Shown in pieces: positions 53,654 to 61,906 of a stretch of 64,000 nt of DNA. Position 1 is the first letter of the stretch. Every line of letters starts with the position of its first letter. Both the position numbers and the translations under genes were made by a program. The notes under the pieces are model-generated. The model saw only the letters and a program-made list of their open reading frames with translations, had not been told where the DNA came from and did not search any database. This stretch comes from Rotaria sordida (lineage: Eukaryota; Rotifera; Eurotatoria; Philodinida; Philodinidae): assembly GCA_905250125.1 (NCBI GenBank), contig CAJNOL010000185.1, positions 4,580-68,579 of the forward strand. Reading direction: 5' to 3'.

Positions 53654-53890
53654 TTATTTCTTATCTAATTCTATTTTAAAAAAGTCTTCCAGCTTAATTT
53701 TATGAATAGCTAATATCTTTAAAAGGCTTTTTATAGTAATGTTTGATTTTCCCATCTCCATTCTCCAATACTGCATCCTGGATAATTCATTTTTAATAGC
53801 AAATTGCTCATAGGAGGTATACCCATTATCTACCCTTAATTTCTTAAGTCTTTCGCCAATAGCATTGAGAACTTCTTGCTCTGTTTCCAT
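53654..53890 (-). CDS. XRE-type helix-turn-helix regulator
   Basis: A 78-residue protein consisting of one XRE (Cro/C1-type) DNA-binding domain (IGERLKKLRVDNGYTSYEQFAIKNELSRMQYWRME) with a short C-terminal helix. Such proteins are autoregulators of mobile elements and of toxin or restriction units. The gene is divergent from the small lipoprotein genes at 54006; two identical 13-bp repeats 30 bp apart lie in the shared upstream region and could be its operators. Confidence 0.8.
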   Translation of the reverse strand: METEQEVLNAIGERLKKLRVDNGYTSYEQFAIKNELSRMQYWRMEMGKSNITIKSLLKILAIHKIKLEDFFKIELDKK

Positions 53891-53923
53891 AGCACGAAAT
53901 TCCTTAAATACACTATTCAGCGT

Positions 53924-53966
53924 TACAACATATAAAAATACATCATTTAAAGGTACAACATATAAA
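53924..53966. promoter_or_regulatory. two direct repeats TACAACATATAAA, 30 bp apart
   Basis: Identical 13-bp words at 53924-53936 and 53954-53966, upstream of the XRE gene (start 53890) and of the lipoprotein gene (start 54006). The 30-bp spacing is about three DNA turns, as expected for paired repressor sites. The downstream copy lies just before the TATATTTG element. Confidence 0.6.
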
Positions 53967-53975
53967 TATTTAAAC

Positions 53976-53983
53976 TATATTTG
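53976..53983 (+). promoter_or_regulatory. Bacteroidota -7 element (TATATTTG)
   Basis: Matches TAnnTTTG, 22 bp before the lipoprotein ATG and just after the second direct repeat, so repressor binding there would block it. Confidence 0.5.
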
Positions 53984-54005
53984 TGATTATAAAAACCTTA
54001 ACATA

Positions 54006-54335
54006 ATGAAAACCAACACAATTACTACCACATTGGCTGTATTAATAATTATAGTATTTACAAGCTGTAGCCATCAATTAATGAGTTATAACTCGTTAGT
54101 ACCTCAAACAACAGATACAAGAACTGCTTATGAAGCCAAAGGAGACAAAGTTTCAGCTAAGGGTGGAACCATTGATAAAGCGACTGAAAAAGCTTTAATC
54201 ATAGCAGGCAAGGATTATAATGCCCTCATTAATGGCACTATTACAATGTACCATTACGATTACCTTCTATTCGACCACATTGTATTCAAAGTAGAGGGCA
54301 CCCCTGTTAAATTGAAAGAATCATCTAATAAATAA
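54006..54335 (+). CDS. small lipoprotein of unknown function
   Basis: A 109-residue protein with a lipoprotein signal (hydrophobic segment ending FTSCSHQ, Cys near 20). The mature part contains KGDKVSAKGGTIDKATEKALIIAGKDYNALING and a hydrophobic mid-strand. The reading frame runs upstream to 53865, but that part has no support and the ATG at 54006 starts the signal peptide. Followed after 4 bp by another lipoprotein gene. No known family. Confidence 0.65.
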   Translation: MKTNTITTTLAVLIIIVFTSCSHQLMSYNSLVPQTTDTRTAYEAKGDKVSAKGGTIDKATEKALIIAGKDYNALINGTITMYHYDYLLFDHIVFKVEGTPVKLKESSNK

Positions 54336-54339
54336 ACCA

Positions 54340-54765
54340 ATGAAAAAAGCTGCTATATTTCTTTTTTTTATAATTGCATTGTCCTCCTGCAAAAAATCTG
54401 GTTGTACAGATTCAGATGCTACTAATTTTGAAAGTGAGGCAAATTCCGATGATGGCAGTTGCAAATTTACAGGAGGACTGGTATTCTGGTATAATCAATC
54501 TACCTCGCAATTTTTAGTGGATGATGATGCATCTTCCCTTATAATTAAAGTTGATGGCCAGGTAATTGGTTCCACTTCAACAAGTGTATATTGGACTGGG
54601 GTACCTGATTGTGGACAAAATGGTTCAGTTTCAGTAAGCGTTAATTTAGGCAACAAAAAGAGTAAAACCGTCAGCTATACTGTAATTGACGATACCGGAT
54701 GGACTTATTGGGCTGGAAATACAACAGTACAAGCTAACACATGTAAATCTTTACAATTAAATTAA
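54340..54765 (+). CDS. secreted lipoprotein with cysteine motif
   Basis: A 141-residue lipoprotein (signal with lipobox LSSCKKS). The mature part starts GCTDSDATNFESEANSDDGSC, a short calcium-loop-like, Cys-containing pattern known in Bacteroidota surface proteins, then a beta-rich, aromatic segment. Function unknown. It follows the preceding lipoprotein gene by 4 bp, making a two- or three-gene unit. Confidence 0.65.
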   Translation: MKKAAIFLFFIIALSSCKKSGCTDSDATNFESEANSDDGSCKFTGGLVFWYNQSTSQFLVDDDASSLIIKVDGQVIGSTSTSVYWTGVPDCGQNGSVSVSVNLGNKKSKTVSYTVIDDTGWTYWAGNTTVQANTCKSLQLN

Positions 54766-54802
54766 TGCTTTAGAAGGTAACCAATAAATAAAACCGTTGC
54801 TT

Positions 54803-55132
54803 ATGTTTCACTTACTAATGAACAACCAACAAAAGGATATTATGCTAGGCCGTATATTTAAAGCTATAGGTCAAGAAAACATAGATCAATTTCAAAGCAT
54901 TGGCGTTAAAAAATATGGAGTTGTTTTATCCTTAAAGGAATTAATAGATGTAATAAAAATAGACTTTGAAGGGCTTGAAGTAAAATTCAATTTACAGGGA
55001 TTAGAACCTTATCAGAAAGTCTATTTTTTTGAAGATTATTATTACTATAAGTCATTTTACAAAGAAAAGGTTGGGTGGGGAATTGGTAAAGATCCTGACA
55101 GGAGAGAATTTTTCGAGCCTTATGAAGAATAG
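54803..55132 (+). CDS. hypothetical 109-residue acidic protein
   Basis: A mixed-charge, soluble-looking protein without signal (KAIGQENIDQFQSIGVKKYG, IDFEGLEVKFNLQGLEPYQK). No family is recognised. The start is uncertain: ATG at 54803 is used, with ATG at 54818 as alternative. It trails the two lipoprotein genes with a gap of 37 bp. Coding-like but unsupported by domain. Confidence 0.5.
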   Translation: MFHLLMNNQQKDIMLGRIFKAIGQENIDQFQSIGVKKYGVVLSLKELIDVIKIDFEGLEVKFNLQGLEPYQKVYFFEDYYYYKSFYKEKVGWGIGKDPDRREFFEPYEE

Positions 55133-55171
55133 GACAGATTATCTTAATTGTGTCGTCTAACATTAACAAAT

Positions 55172-55531
55172 TTACTTATTCATTATCTGTTTCAATTCTT
55201 CCGGTATTTCAATTGGTTGAAAACCGGGAACATTAGCTCCCCCAGTATTACCGATGGGAACTTTACCTACAAAAGATTTAACTCCTCCTAACAGCAAGCG
55301 TGGTAATTGTCCAATAACTTCATCAATGCTTTTAGTTTTAATACCAAACATTAGCATTTTCCAATGTACTAAAGTATGATGGTAAGGGTAACTCTGTCCA
55401 AGAATGTGAGCCCTTTCTAAATGAAACCAGCTTTGCTGCAAATCGCTTTTTACGAATGCCACACTTGCATCTTGCAACTCTCTTCGGAAGAATGGTTTTA
55501 ATTGCGAGGGCATATTTGTATTTAGTTTCAT
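55172..55531 (-). CDS. DUF3703 family protein
   Basis: A 119-residue protein of the DUF3703 family (SWFHLERAHILGQSYPYHHTLVHWKMLMFG with the conserved histidines). The family is often encoded with heavy-metal or mercury resistance genes, and the His/Cys-free helical core may bind metal. It begins the metal/stress block on the minus strand, one base away from the next gene's stop. Role uncertain. Confidence 0.75.
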   Translation of the reverse strand: MKLNTNMPSQLKPFFRRELQDASVAFVKSDLQQSWFHLERAHILGQSYPYHHTLVHWKMLMFGIKTKSIDEVIGQLPRLLLGGVKSFVGKVPIGNTGGANVPGFQPIEIPEELKQIMNK

Positions 55532-55532
55532 T

Positions 55533-55940
55533 TTATATTTTGCTACTAGTGGTTTGTTGTTTTGTACTCATTAATATCTTCCAAATCAATATTGATAAAA
55601 TCAGTGTCAATACAGAAAACAGTTTTTCGAATATCGTACTTGCTAAAATGTTTCCAATAGTATTAAGAGCAAAAAGGAAGAGGAAGGCCCACAATACTAT
55701 ATTTATAATTTTCCTATTTACCTGGAATTTCAAATAACTTCCTTTAATTAATAATATTGAAATCAAAAACAGGTTAACCAAAATTGAAATTGTTTCAAAT
55801 GCATACATTTCGCTATCGCTTTTGAGACGTCCACCCCAAGCTATATCATAAGGAATTATTTTTACAATTATACTCAAGTGAAAAACGATTACCAGTGAGG
55901 ATAAAAGAAGAACAGCTTTTATGTAACTATTTGATTTCAT
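55533..55940 (-). CDS. small multi-pass membrane protein
   Basis: A 135-residue protein with four hydrophobic segments (about 9-28, 48-66, 78-100, 105-122) and a basic tail. No family is recognised. Directly upstream of the DUF3703 gene with a one-base gap, so probably cotranscribed. Likely an inner-membrane protein. Confidence 0.6.
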   Translation of the reverse strand: MKSNSYIKAVLLLSSLVIVFHLSIIVKIIPYDIAWGGRLKSDSEMYAFETISILVNLFLISILLIKGSYLKFQVNRKIINIVLWAFLFLFALNTIGNILASTIFEKLFSVLTLILSILIWKILMSTKQQTTSSKI

Positions 55941-55991
55941 GTTGTTTGTTTTAAAGTCTTATATTCTGTCAGCTTTCAATTATATGTTATA

Positions 55992-56867
55992 TTAAACCGA
56001 TAAGCTATCCTTCTTCCGAAATGGCTTAATTAATTTATTCTGTTTGGTAATTAATATTGCAAATAGAATTGCCACAATTAACCATAATAGGACAGCTTGA
56101 ATTGTCCCTTCCGGGCCATAAGCACCACCTGTAACATATTCACTACCAACAATATTAAGATTAAACAAACCCCCTGTTTTGTCATTCCCTGATGTAATTA
56201 CACCAAAAATGCCTGATTGCATAAAGTTCCAAGAAAAATGTATTGCAATTGGCATCCATAGACTTCTACTGAAGATGTATGCTGCCCCTAAAACAAAACC
56301 AACAACGGCAGTACATATTGCAGATATTATTGAACTATCAGGATTTATTAAATGAGCAGCTCCAAATATTAGTGCTGAAAGTAATAACGCTGTACAACTT
56401 CCTAATCTTTCCTCTGTTATTCTAAAAACAATTCCCCTTAGTAGAATTTCTTCGAATATAGCTACAGATAATGCAATTGCAAACGGAGTAATAATAAAAG
56501 AAGCAGGGTTTATAGATGTTAATTGTATATCGGCAAGGAGGTATATAACAATTATTGTTAAGGTTTGTAAGCCTGTGCCAATTAGCACTCCAAAGCCTAC
56601 ATTTTTTTTTAGTAATCCCTTGCTTGTAAGTTCTAATACATCTCTTTTTTCATACCTACGATAAAAATACAAGTAGGTTAATAAAACAAAAAATGAGGCG
56701 CTAATACCTTTAATGAGGTTTCTAAAATCTTTGTTTATAGTAGTTAAATCCAATATTTTACTAACTAATTGTTGTGCTATTATAAACGCAACAAAACAAA
56801 GTACTAGTCCAAAAATTATTCTAATTATTGGTGCATTCAAGAAATTGCTTTTGACTATTGATTTCAT
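55992..56867 (-). CDS. CPBP-family intramembrane glutamic protease
   Basis: A 291-residue membrane protein with eight or so segments. Motif EEILLRGIVFRI (EExxxR) and FGAAHL and the C-terminal HFSWNF are those of CPBP/Abi intramembrane proteases, which include prenyl-protein proteases and bacteriocin self-immunity proteins. The frame reads upstream to 56933, but the ATG at 56867 fits the family N-terminus and avoids overlap with the DUF4386 gene. It follows DUF4386 by 10 bp. Confidence 0.82.
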   Translation of the reverse strand: MKSIVKSNFLNAPIIRIIFGLVLCFVAFIIAQQLVSKILDLTTINKDFRNLIKGISASFFVLLTYLYFYRRYEKRDVLELTSKGLLKKNVGFGVLIGTGLQTLTIIVIYLLADIQLTSINPASFIITPFAIALSVAIFEEILLRGIVFRITEERLGSCTALLLSALIFGAAHLINPDSSIISAICTAVVGFVLGAAYIFSRSLWMPIAIHFSWNFMQSGIFGVITSGNDKTGGLFNLNIVGSEYVTGGAYGPEGTIQAVLLWLIVAILFAILITKQNKLIKPFRKKDSLSV

Positions 56868-56877
56868 GATTTTAAAG

Positions 56878-57546
56878 CTAATTGTTATTAAATGATTTTT
56901 CTCCTTTTGCCAGCAACCAGAGAGCAAGCCCAAGTTCTCCTAAAGCCATTGGTAATCCTAAAATATTGTTTAGAGTGCCATTTAACTCTGTTAACAGAGG
57001 CGATATAGTTTTTAGCAGGTGAACTAAAATGTAGGCTGCTCCAGCAACTATCATCAAGTAGTACAAAATTTTAGGTATTAGTTTATGAATCTTCATTAAA
57101 ACACCCACTACAATTAAGTGACTGCCGAAAATAATCAGACCAATTGACCATATATTTTGAAACGATACATAATTACCTACAATGACTTCATTATTCACCT
57201 CTCCAATATTTTTAACCAGGAAATAAGTTGCTATGCTAAATATTACGGTGTAAATAAATCGCAAACTGAATGACAGTAAAGCAAGTTTCTTGCTGTCACT
57301 TTTGAAGTACAAGTATAGCGTCCACGCTACCAGTAAATCTAGTACCAGAACTACCAACACTCCTAAAAGCATGAACTTGTATAGTTGCAGATTGGCTATT
57401 AGGCTACTCTGATAAGTATCAATTTTGGTGAGGTTGTATATTTTAGGTAATGCAAACCCAAACGAGAAACCGGCTACCACCGCCATAAATATTATGGAGT
57501 AGCCGGTAAGTTTTGCAATAGTTCTATTATTATTTATAGGATTCAT
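56878..57546 (-). CDS. DUF4386 membrane protein
   Basis: A 222-residue membrane protein with about seven helices and the DUF4386 pattern (RTIAKLTGYSIIFMAVVAGFSFGF; GLIIFGSHLIVVGVLM). Function unknown in the family. Between a multicopper oxidase (11 bp upstream) and the CPBP protease (10 bp downstream), suggesting one transcript. Confidence 0.78.
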   Translation of the reverse strand: MNPINNNRTIAKLTGYSIIFMAVVAGFSFGFALPKIYNLTKIDTYQSSLIANLQLYKFMLLGVLVVLVLDLLVAWTLYLYFKSDSKKLALLSFSLRFIYTVIFSIATYFLVKNIGEVNNEVIVGNYVSFQNIWSIGLIIFGSHLIVVGVLMKIHKLIPKILYYLMIVAGAAYILVHLLKTISPLLTELNGTLNNILGLPMALGELGLALWLLAKGEKSFNNN

Positions 57547-57557
57547 TTTTTGTATTA

Positions 57558-58886
57558 TTAATGATGAGAATGCCCCTTGATAGGAGTTGTTTCAACAGTT
57601 GGCATACTACCATCAATTACCTCAAAATGAGCCATCATACCTGATGCATGGTGTTCAAGCATATGGCAATGATACATCCACGTACCGGGACGGTTATCAG
57701 GCATCCAGGCAATTTTTATGGTGCTTTTAGGGGTTAAATTATACGTGTCCTTCCATGCCAAGTATTCAGGCTCTTTGCCATTCTCTTCAATTACCTGAAA
57801 GAAAAAGCCATGTAGGTGAAATGGATGGTCCATCCTGCTAGTATTAGAAACTTCCCATACTTGTAGCTCACCAACCATTACGGGTTTGTCCGTTACATGA
57901 TTGCCATCATTTACCCGAAAGTCTGCACCATCACTTAATCTAACTTTAACAGACAATTTTACCTTTCTGGTAATAGCGGCATCTTGCTTTGCAAGCGGTT
58001 CAATAGTTCTTAACCTTTCTGGTATATAAGTTTTAGTAGCCTTATTTTCTCCCACCTTAACAGTGGCAAACGTTTCACGCTTTGCTTTTAAAAAGGTCAT
58101 TCTGTCATAAGCTAACGATTCAATGGCAAATGTTTCTCCTTCGGTAAATGGACCTACTACAATATCCATACGCTCACCCGGTGTTATCAATAATTGAGTA
58201 ACAGTTCTGGCATGTTCTAATAATCCACCGTCTGTTCCAATTATTTTAAATGGCTTCCCTTCCAGATGAAGCATAAAATAACGTGCGCTCGAAGCATTTA
58301 TAAAGCGCCATCTTTCTGTTTGGCCACCATGTATATTAACTACTAAGCCTTCTTTTCCGTTTAACAACAATGTGTTGCCTTGTCTTCCATCATGTCTTTC
58401 AGCTATCCGTGGTAGGTACCAGCTGGGTTTTGTAAACTCATTATTAGCATTAAGCTTCATGTCGTCAATCATAAATATCTTTTCATCATCTACAACAGGC
58501 TCAGTTTCGCCATCTACTATCAATGCCCCATACATTCCCCTTTCCATTTGAACGGTTTCATTGGTATGTGAATGATACCAAAATGTACCTGCATCGGGCA
58601 CTATAAAACGATATTCAAATACTTCGCCCGGATTAATCTGTTTTTGAACTCCGTCAGTACCATCCATTGATGCCGGTAGACGTATGCCATGCCAATGAAT
58701 AGTGGTTGGTTCACTCAGATTATTCGTTACGCGAACAACTAATGTATCGCCAGCATTTGCTCTTAATACCGGGCCGGGTAGTTGTTTATTAAATCCCCAT
58801 GCTTTGATAATTTTACCGGGAGCTATTTCGCAGTTAAATTCACTTGCTTCAAAATCGTATTCGACTACTTTAGATTGTGTTTTCAT
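57558..58886 (-). CDS. multicopper oxidase without signal peptide
   Basis: A 442-residue three-domain multicopper oxidase. All four copper-binding segments are present: HWHGIRLP, WYHSHTNE, HPFHLHGFFF and MYHCHMLEHHASGMM; the tail is His-rich. It couples oxidation of a substrate (copper(I), phenols or other) to reduction of oxygen to water. No signal peptide precedes the oxidase domain, and the outer-membrane gene ends only 20 bp upstream, so export is not evident. The family is usually periplasmic or extracellular. Together with the nearby Cys-rich proteins it suggests copper handling, but that is inferred. Confidence 0.88.
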   Translation of the reverse strand: MKTQSKVVEYDFEASEFNCEIAPGKIIKAWGFNKQLPGPVLRANAGDTLVVRVTNNLSEPTTIHWHGIRLPASMDGTDGVQKQINPGEVFEYRFIVPDAGTFWYHSHTNETVQMERGMYGALIVDGETEPVVDDEKIFMIDDMKLNANNEFTKPSWYLPRIAERHDGRQGNTLLLNGKEGLVVNIHGGQTERWRFINASSARYFMLHLEGKPFKIIGTDGGLLEHARTVTQLLITPGERMDIVVGPFTEGETFAIESLAYDRMTFLKAKRETFATVKVGENKATKTYIPERLRTIEPLAKQDAAITRKVKLSVKVRLSDGADFRVNDGNHVTDKPVMVGELQVWEVSNTSRMDHPFHLHGFFFQVIEENGKEPEYLAWKDTYNLTPKSTIKIAWMPDNRPGTWMYHCHMLEHHASGMMAHFEVIDGSMPTVETTPIKGHSHH

Positions 58887-58905
58887 TTCTTTTGATTTTA
58901 AATAG

Positions 58906-59520
58906 TTATTTCAACCTGATTCCAAGTCCGAATTCAAATGAGATATTTGCCAGGTTAGCATCCATTGAATTGATGTCTATAGTTTTAAATGGATATGGAT
59001 AAAGCGGTATATACATCCTGTAGCTGAAGAAATATTTTTTCTTCCCTAGCTTATAATTATACATCAGCCCAAAATCAGGGCTAAGACTAGATGATGCTAC
59101 AGATACTGTTTCAAAATCAGGGTTATGTAATGTTTCTTTGCTCGCATCATATTTAACCCCCGCCATTAATGAAAATGTGTGTGACGAGCGTTTTAAGTAA
59201 AAGGAAGTGCCGATGCCGATAGTCTGGCTTAGAGAATAACTATAATCCGTTTTTACATAATTAAAGTCTCTTGCAAATGCCGTATTGAAGGTCATAGAGG
59301 AGCGCGAAACAACATTAAAGTGCTTTTTAACATTCCATTGTACTAGGTTACTTACAACTACGTCTGACATTGGCATTGGATTTATACCTATAGCCGGTTC
59401 AATAGTAAGTTTGCGAAGAGGGAAATGTTTCTTAGTTGTTTGTGCTGAATCTGTTTGCCCTATTGCTGATAAGAAGGTTAAAAGCAGTATAAGGATTGAT
59501 AAATATTTTATGTTTTTCAT
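58906..59520 (-). CDS. beta-barrel-like outer-membrane protein
   Basis: A 204-residue exported protein with a signal peptide (about 1-21) and alternating aromatic strands (HFNVVSRSSMTF, GIGTSFYLKRSSHTF, FGLMYNYKLGKKKYFFSYRM) ending in ISFEFGLGIRLK. It has the appearance of a small outer-membrane barrel. Family unknown. Preceded by a TetR-operator-like inverted repeat at 59544-59566, 24 bp from the start. Confidence 0.65.
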   Translation of the reverse strand: MKNIKYLSILILLLTFLSAIGQTDSAQTTKKHFPLRKLTIEPAIGINPMPMSDVVVSNLVQWNVKKHFNVVSRSSMTFNTAFARDFNYVKTDYSYSLSQTIGIGTSFYLKRSSHTFSLMAGVKYDASKETLHNPDFETVSVASSSLSPDFGLMYNYKLGKKKYFFSYRMYIPLYPYPFKTIDINSMDANLANISFEFGLGIRLK

Positions 59521-59543
59521 GGTTTCTAATTTTTAATAATTTG

Positions 59544-59566
59544 TTTATTAAATAGTGTTTAGTTAT
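59544..59566. promoter_or_regulatory. candidate TetR operator 4 (weak)
   Basis: Half-sites TTTATTAAATA and TGTTTAGTTAT flank one base. It is the most diverged of four related sites, upstream of the outer-membrane protein gene. Confidence 0.5.
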
Positions 59567-60360
59567 TTGTTTTGAAAATAGAATTTCAGGCCTTTTATAA
59601 TATTCGGGTTCTTAGAGCCAACATGCTCTAGCTGTGGTTCTATGTTTTTGCCAATTTTCATTGATGGGTAATTATTTTGCAGGCGTAGATAAAATGCTTC
59701 AAAAGGGGCCATCATTCTTCCGCTACTTTCTAACCCACCCAAACCCATAAAAACTAACTGGTCAGCATTTTTATTTGCATCCCTATTTTCTTGCTCCAGC
59801 CTTAGCATTATTTCATTATCATACCATATAGATGGGCTTAACATAAGATAGTTGCCAAATACTTCATTAAAATTGGTAAAAGCATAAGCAGCAAGTAAAC
59901 CACCAAATGAATGACCTAAAATGATGCGGCTTTTCCTTAAAGTATCAGCACCATATTCGTTCTCCATTTTTGGGATTAACTCATTTTTTATAAAAAGCAT
60001 AAATTTTTCTGCTCCGCCCCCACCTTGATTGGCTTTTGAAGGGGTGTAATCTACAGACCTATCGTTTCCATAGCCAATACTTACTACCAACAGATTTGAA
60101 GTTGAATATTCTTCACTTAATTTCTTGCAATTATTTGCTACTAAATTGAAATTCTCATCACCATCTAATACATATATTGCACTATAAGTGTGTGTTGTTG
60201 GGTCATAATTATCGGGCAGGGCAATTTTAATAGTGTAGTTTGCCCCTGTTGATGTGGATTGAATTGAAAATTGTTCTGTTTGATTTGGATTGAATTCTTC
60301 TTTTTTGCAACTCGCCGCTAAAAGCAGCACAGATAGTGCAATGATTGTGTTTGTTTTCAT
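59563..60360 (-). CDS. secreted esterase-like alpha/beta hydrolase (lipoprotein)
   Basis: A 265-residue protein with a lipoprotein signal (LLAASCKKEE; Cys near 18) and a serine-hydrolase core. Its nucleophile elbow is LGHSFGGLLAA, and VLDGDENF lies earlier. The sequence resembles the esterase-D/enterochelin-esterase (IroE) group, which cleaves siderophores or simple esters. Probably attached to the outer or inner membrane by lipid. Operator-like repeat at 60420-60442, 60 bp upstream. Confidence 0.8.
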   Translation of the reverse strand: MKTNTIIALSVLLLAASCKKEEFNPNQTEQFSIQSTSTGANYTIKIALPDNYDPTTHTYSAIYVLDGDENFNLVANNCKKLSEEYSTSNLLVVSIGYGNDRSVDYTPSKANQGGGGAEKFMLFIKNELIPKMENEYGADTLRKSRIILGHSFGGLLAAYAFTNFNEVFGNYLMLSPSIWYDNEIMLRLEQENRDANKNADQLVFMGLGGLESSGRMMAPFEAFYLRLQNNYPSMKIGKNIEPQLEHVGSKNPNIIKGLKFYFQNK

Positions 60361-60419
60361 TATTTTATTGATTTATTAATGGTTATTATTGATTTTTTAT
60401 ACTTTATTAACAGTTGTTA

Positions 60420-60442
60420 TTTATTAAACAGTGTTTAGTTTA
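60420..60442. promoter_or_regulatory. candidate TetR operator 3
   Basis: TTTATTAAACA and TGTTTAGTTTA around one base, upstream of the esterase gene and just after the DUF6010 stop. Confidence 0.6.
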
Positions 60443-60454
60443 TAGTTAAAAAAA

Positions 60455-60832
60455 TTATGTTGTTTTTGGTTTCAGTTTCAAATAGAAGTACAAAGCCAAA
60501 AGAACATCTATTGTAATACAAAAGACATCATAGCCGTGGGGCGCTACAGAACTTACATGAGGAAATAAAACATCCCAAAGTCCGTGAAGAACTAATCCTA
60601 CTACTGTAAATAAGTAACTGCCTTTGTAGCCCCTGTAGGCAAAAAACAAGAACAAAGATGCTGATGGGGCAGTAAGCATTAGAGAATGCGGATCAATTGA
60701 AAATCCGATGTAAATAAACGGTATGACTGCTAAGTTCAATGAAGCATATAGCTTTATGTCAATTTTTCTGAATACTTCAGCGAATGCAATTACCGCGGCG
60801 GTGGTACAAAGACCTATAATAAATCCTGTCAT
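60455..60832 (-). CDS. DUF6010 membrane protein
   Basis: A 125-residue protein with four hydrophobic segments and the DUF6010 pattern (FIYIGFSIDPHS; GLVLHGLWDVLFPH). Function unknown. It follows the reductase gene after 11 bp, so it belongs to its transcript, which should be controlled by the operator at 61870. Confidence 0.75.
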   Translation of the reverse strand: MTGFIIGLCTTAAVIAFAEVFRKIDIKLYASLNLAVIPFIYIGFSIDPHSLMLTAPSASLFLFFAYRGYKGSYLFTVVGLVLHGLWDVLFPHVSSVAPHGYDVFCITIDVLLALYFYLKLKPKTT

Positions 60833-60843
60833 GTTATCAGCTA

Positions 60844-61806
60844 TTAAATGCTAATTGTAATAGTTCCTTTTTTACCACCATTTTCAAAATAAGTGTGTGC
60901 GTTGGCAATTTGACTTAATGGATAAGTTCTATCAACTAACGGTTTGTATTTTCCTGTTTCAATAAGCTCTTTTAGAAATTTAATAGCCGTTGCATTGTGG
61001 CTGATTACACCTTTGAGAACTTTTTTACCGCTTGTCATCGATATCCAAGATCCAATAATCATTTCCGGCATTCCGGCAGAGCTTAGGATCATTGTGCCAT
61101 TCTTAGAAAGTGATTTCAAAGAGCCGATAACAGATATTGCATTAATCGAGTCATATATCACGTCATATACTTCACCATTTTTTGTAAAATCTTCCTTGGT
61201 GTAATCAATAACTTTATCAGCCCCAATTGACTTAACCAACTCAATTTGTGATGTACTGCATACCCCTGTTACAATTGCACCATAAGATTTTGCTAACTGA
61301 ACAGCAGCATTTCCAACCGCACCCAAAGCGCCTACCACAAGGACTTTTTGATTTGGTTTTATGTTTGCTTGGTTGATGAAATGCAATGCTGTTACACCTC
61401 CGAATGGAATAGCTGCTGCATCACTGTGCGAAATATTGTCAGGTTTAATCGCTAATGTACTGTCTTCCGAAACACAGATATATTCTGCATAAGCACCGAA
61501 ACTCATATTAGTATGACCAAATACCTGGTCACCAACATTGAAAAGTTTCACATTACTTCCTACGCTTTCCACTTCGCCGGAATAAACTGTACCAAGCACA
61601 CCGATCTTAGGTTTCATTAGCCCGAAAATGAATCTGACCGCAAAGGGGTCGGCCTTTCGCAATCTCACATCACCAGAATTAACGGCTGTTGCTTTGATCT
61701 TTATAAGAACTTCGTTGGCTTTCGGTTCCGGTTTAGTTACTTGTTTAACTTGTAGAACTTCCGGAGAACCGTACTGTGCATAAACTGCAGCTTTCATTGT
61801 TTTCAT
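60844..61806 (-). CDS. medium-chain zinc-type/quinone reductase
   Basis: A 320-residue NAD(P)-dependent oxidoreductase of the quinone-oxidoreductase branch. It has the GroES-like fold (about 1-120; KIKATAVNSGDVRLRKAD), a Rossmann motif VGALGAVGNAAVQLAK (about 153-168), and the GGVTALHF segment. No structural zinc cluster is seen, as in the zinc-free branch. Substrate unknown. The second ATG (residue 4) is an alternative start. An operator-like repeat lies 64 bp upstream. Confidence 0.85.
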   Translation of the reverse strand: MKTMKAAVYAQYGSPEVLQVKQVTKPEPKANEVLIKIKATAVNSGDVRLRKADPFAVRFIFGLMKPKIGVLGTVYSGEVESVGSNVKLFNVGDQVFGHTNMSFGAYAEYICVSEDSTLAIKPDNISHSDAAAIPFGGVTALHFINQANIKPNQKVLVVGALGAVGNAAVQLAKSYGAIVTGVCSTSQIELVKSIGADKVIDYTKEDFTKNGEVYDVIYDSINAISVIGSLKSLSKNGTMILSSAGMPEMIIGSWISMTSGKKVLKGVISHNATAIKFLKELIETGKYKPLVDRTYPLSQIANAHTYFENGGKKGTITISI

Positions 61807-61869
61807 TTTTGTTTTTTTTAATTGATTTATAAAAGGTTTATAATTTCAGTATTATTATACACAAGGTTA

Positions 61870-61892
61870 TTTACTGAACAATGTTTAGTTAA
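61870..61892. promoter_or_regulatory. candidate TetR operator 2
   Basis: TTTACTGAACA and TGTTTAGTTAA around one base, 64 bp upstream of the reductase gene. The left half is identical to that of operator 1. Confidence 0.65.
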
Positions 61893-61906
61893 TTGGCAAA
61901 AAAATA

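Noticed and set aside
53865..54005. Upstream extension of the lipoprotein gene to 53865
   Set aside because: It would run through the XRE promoter and operators; the ATG at 54006 begins a typical lipoprotein signal.
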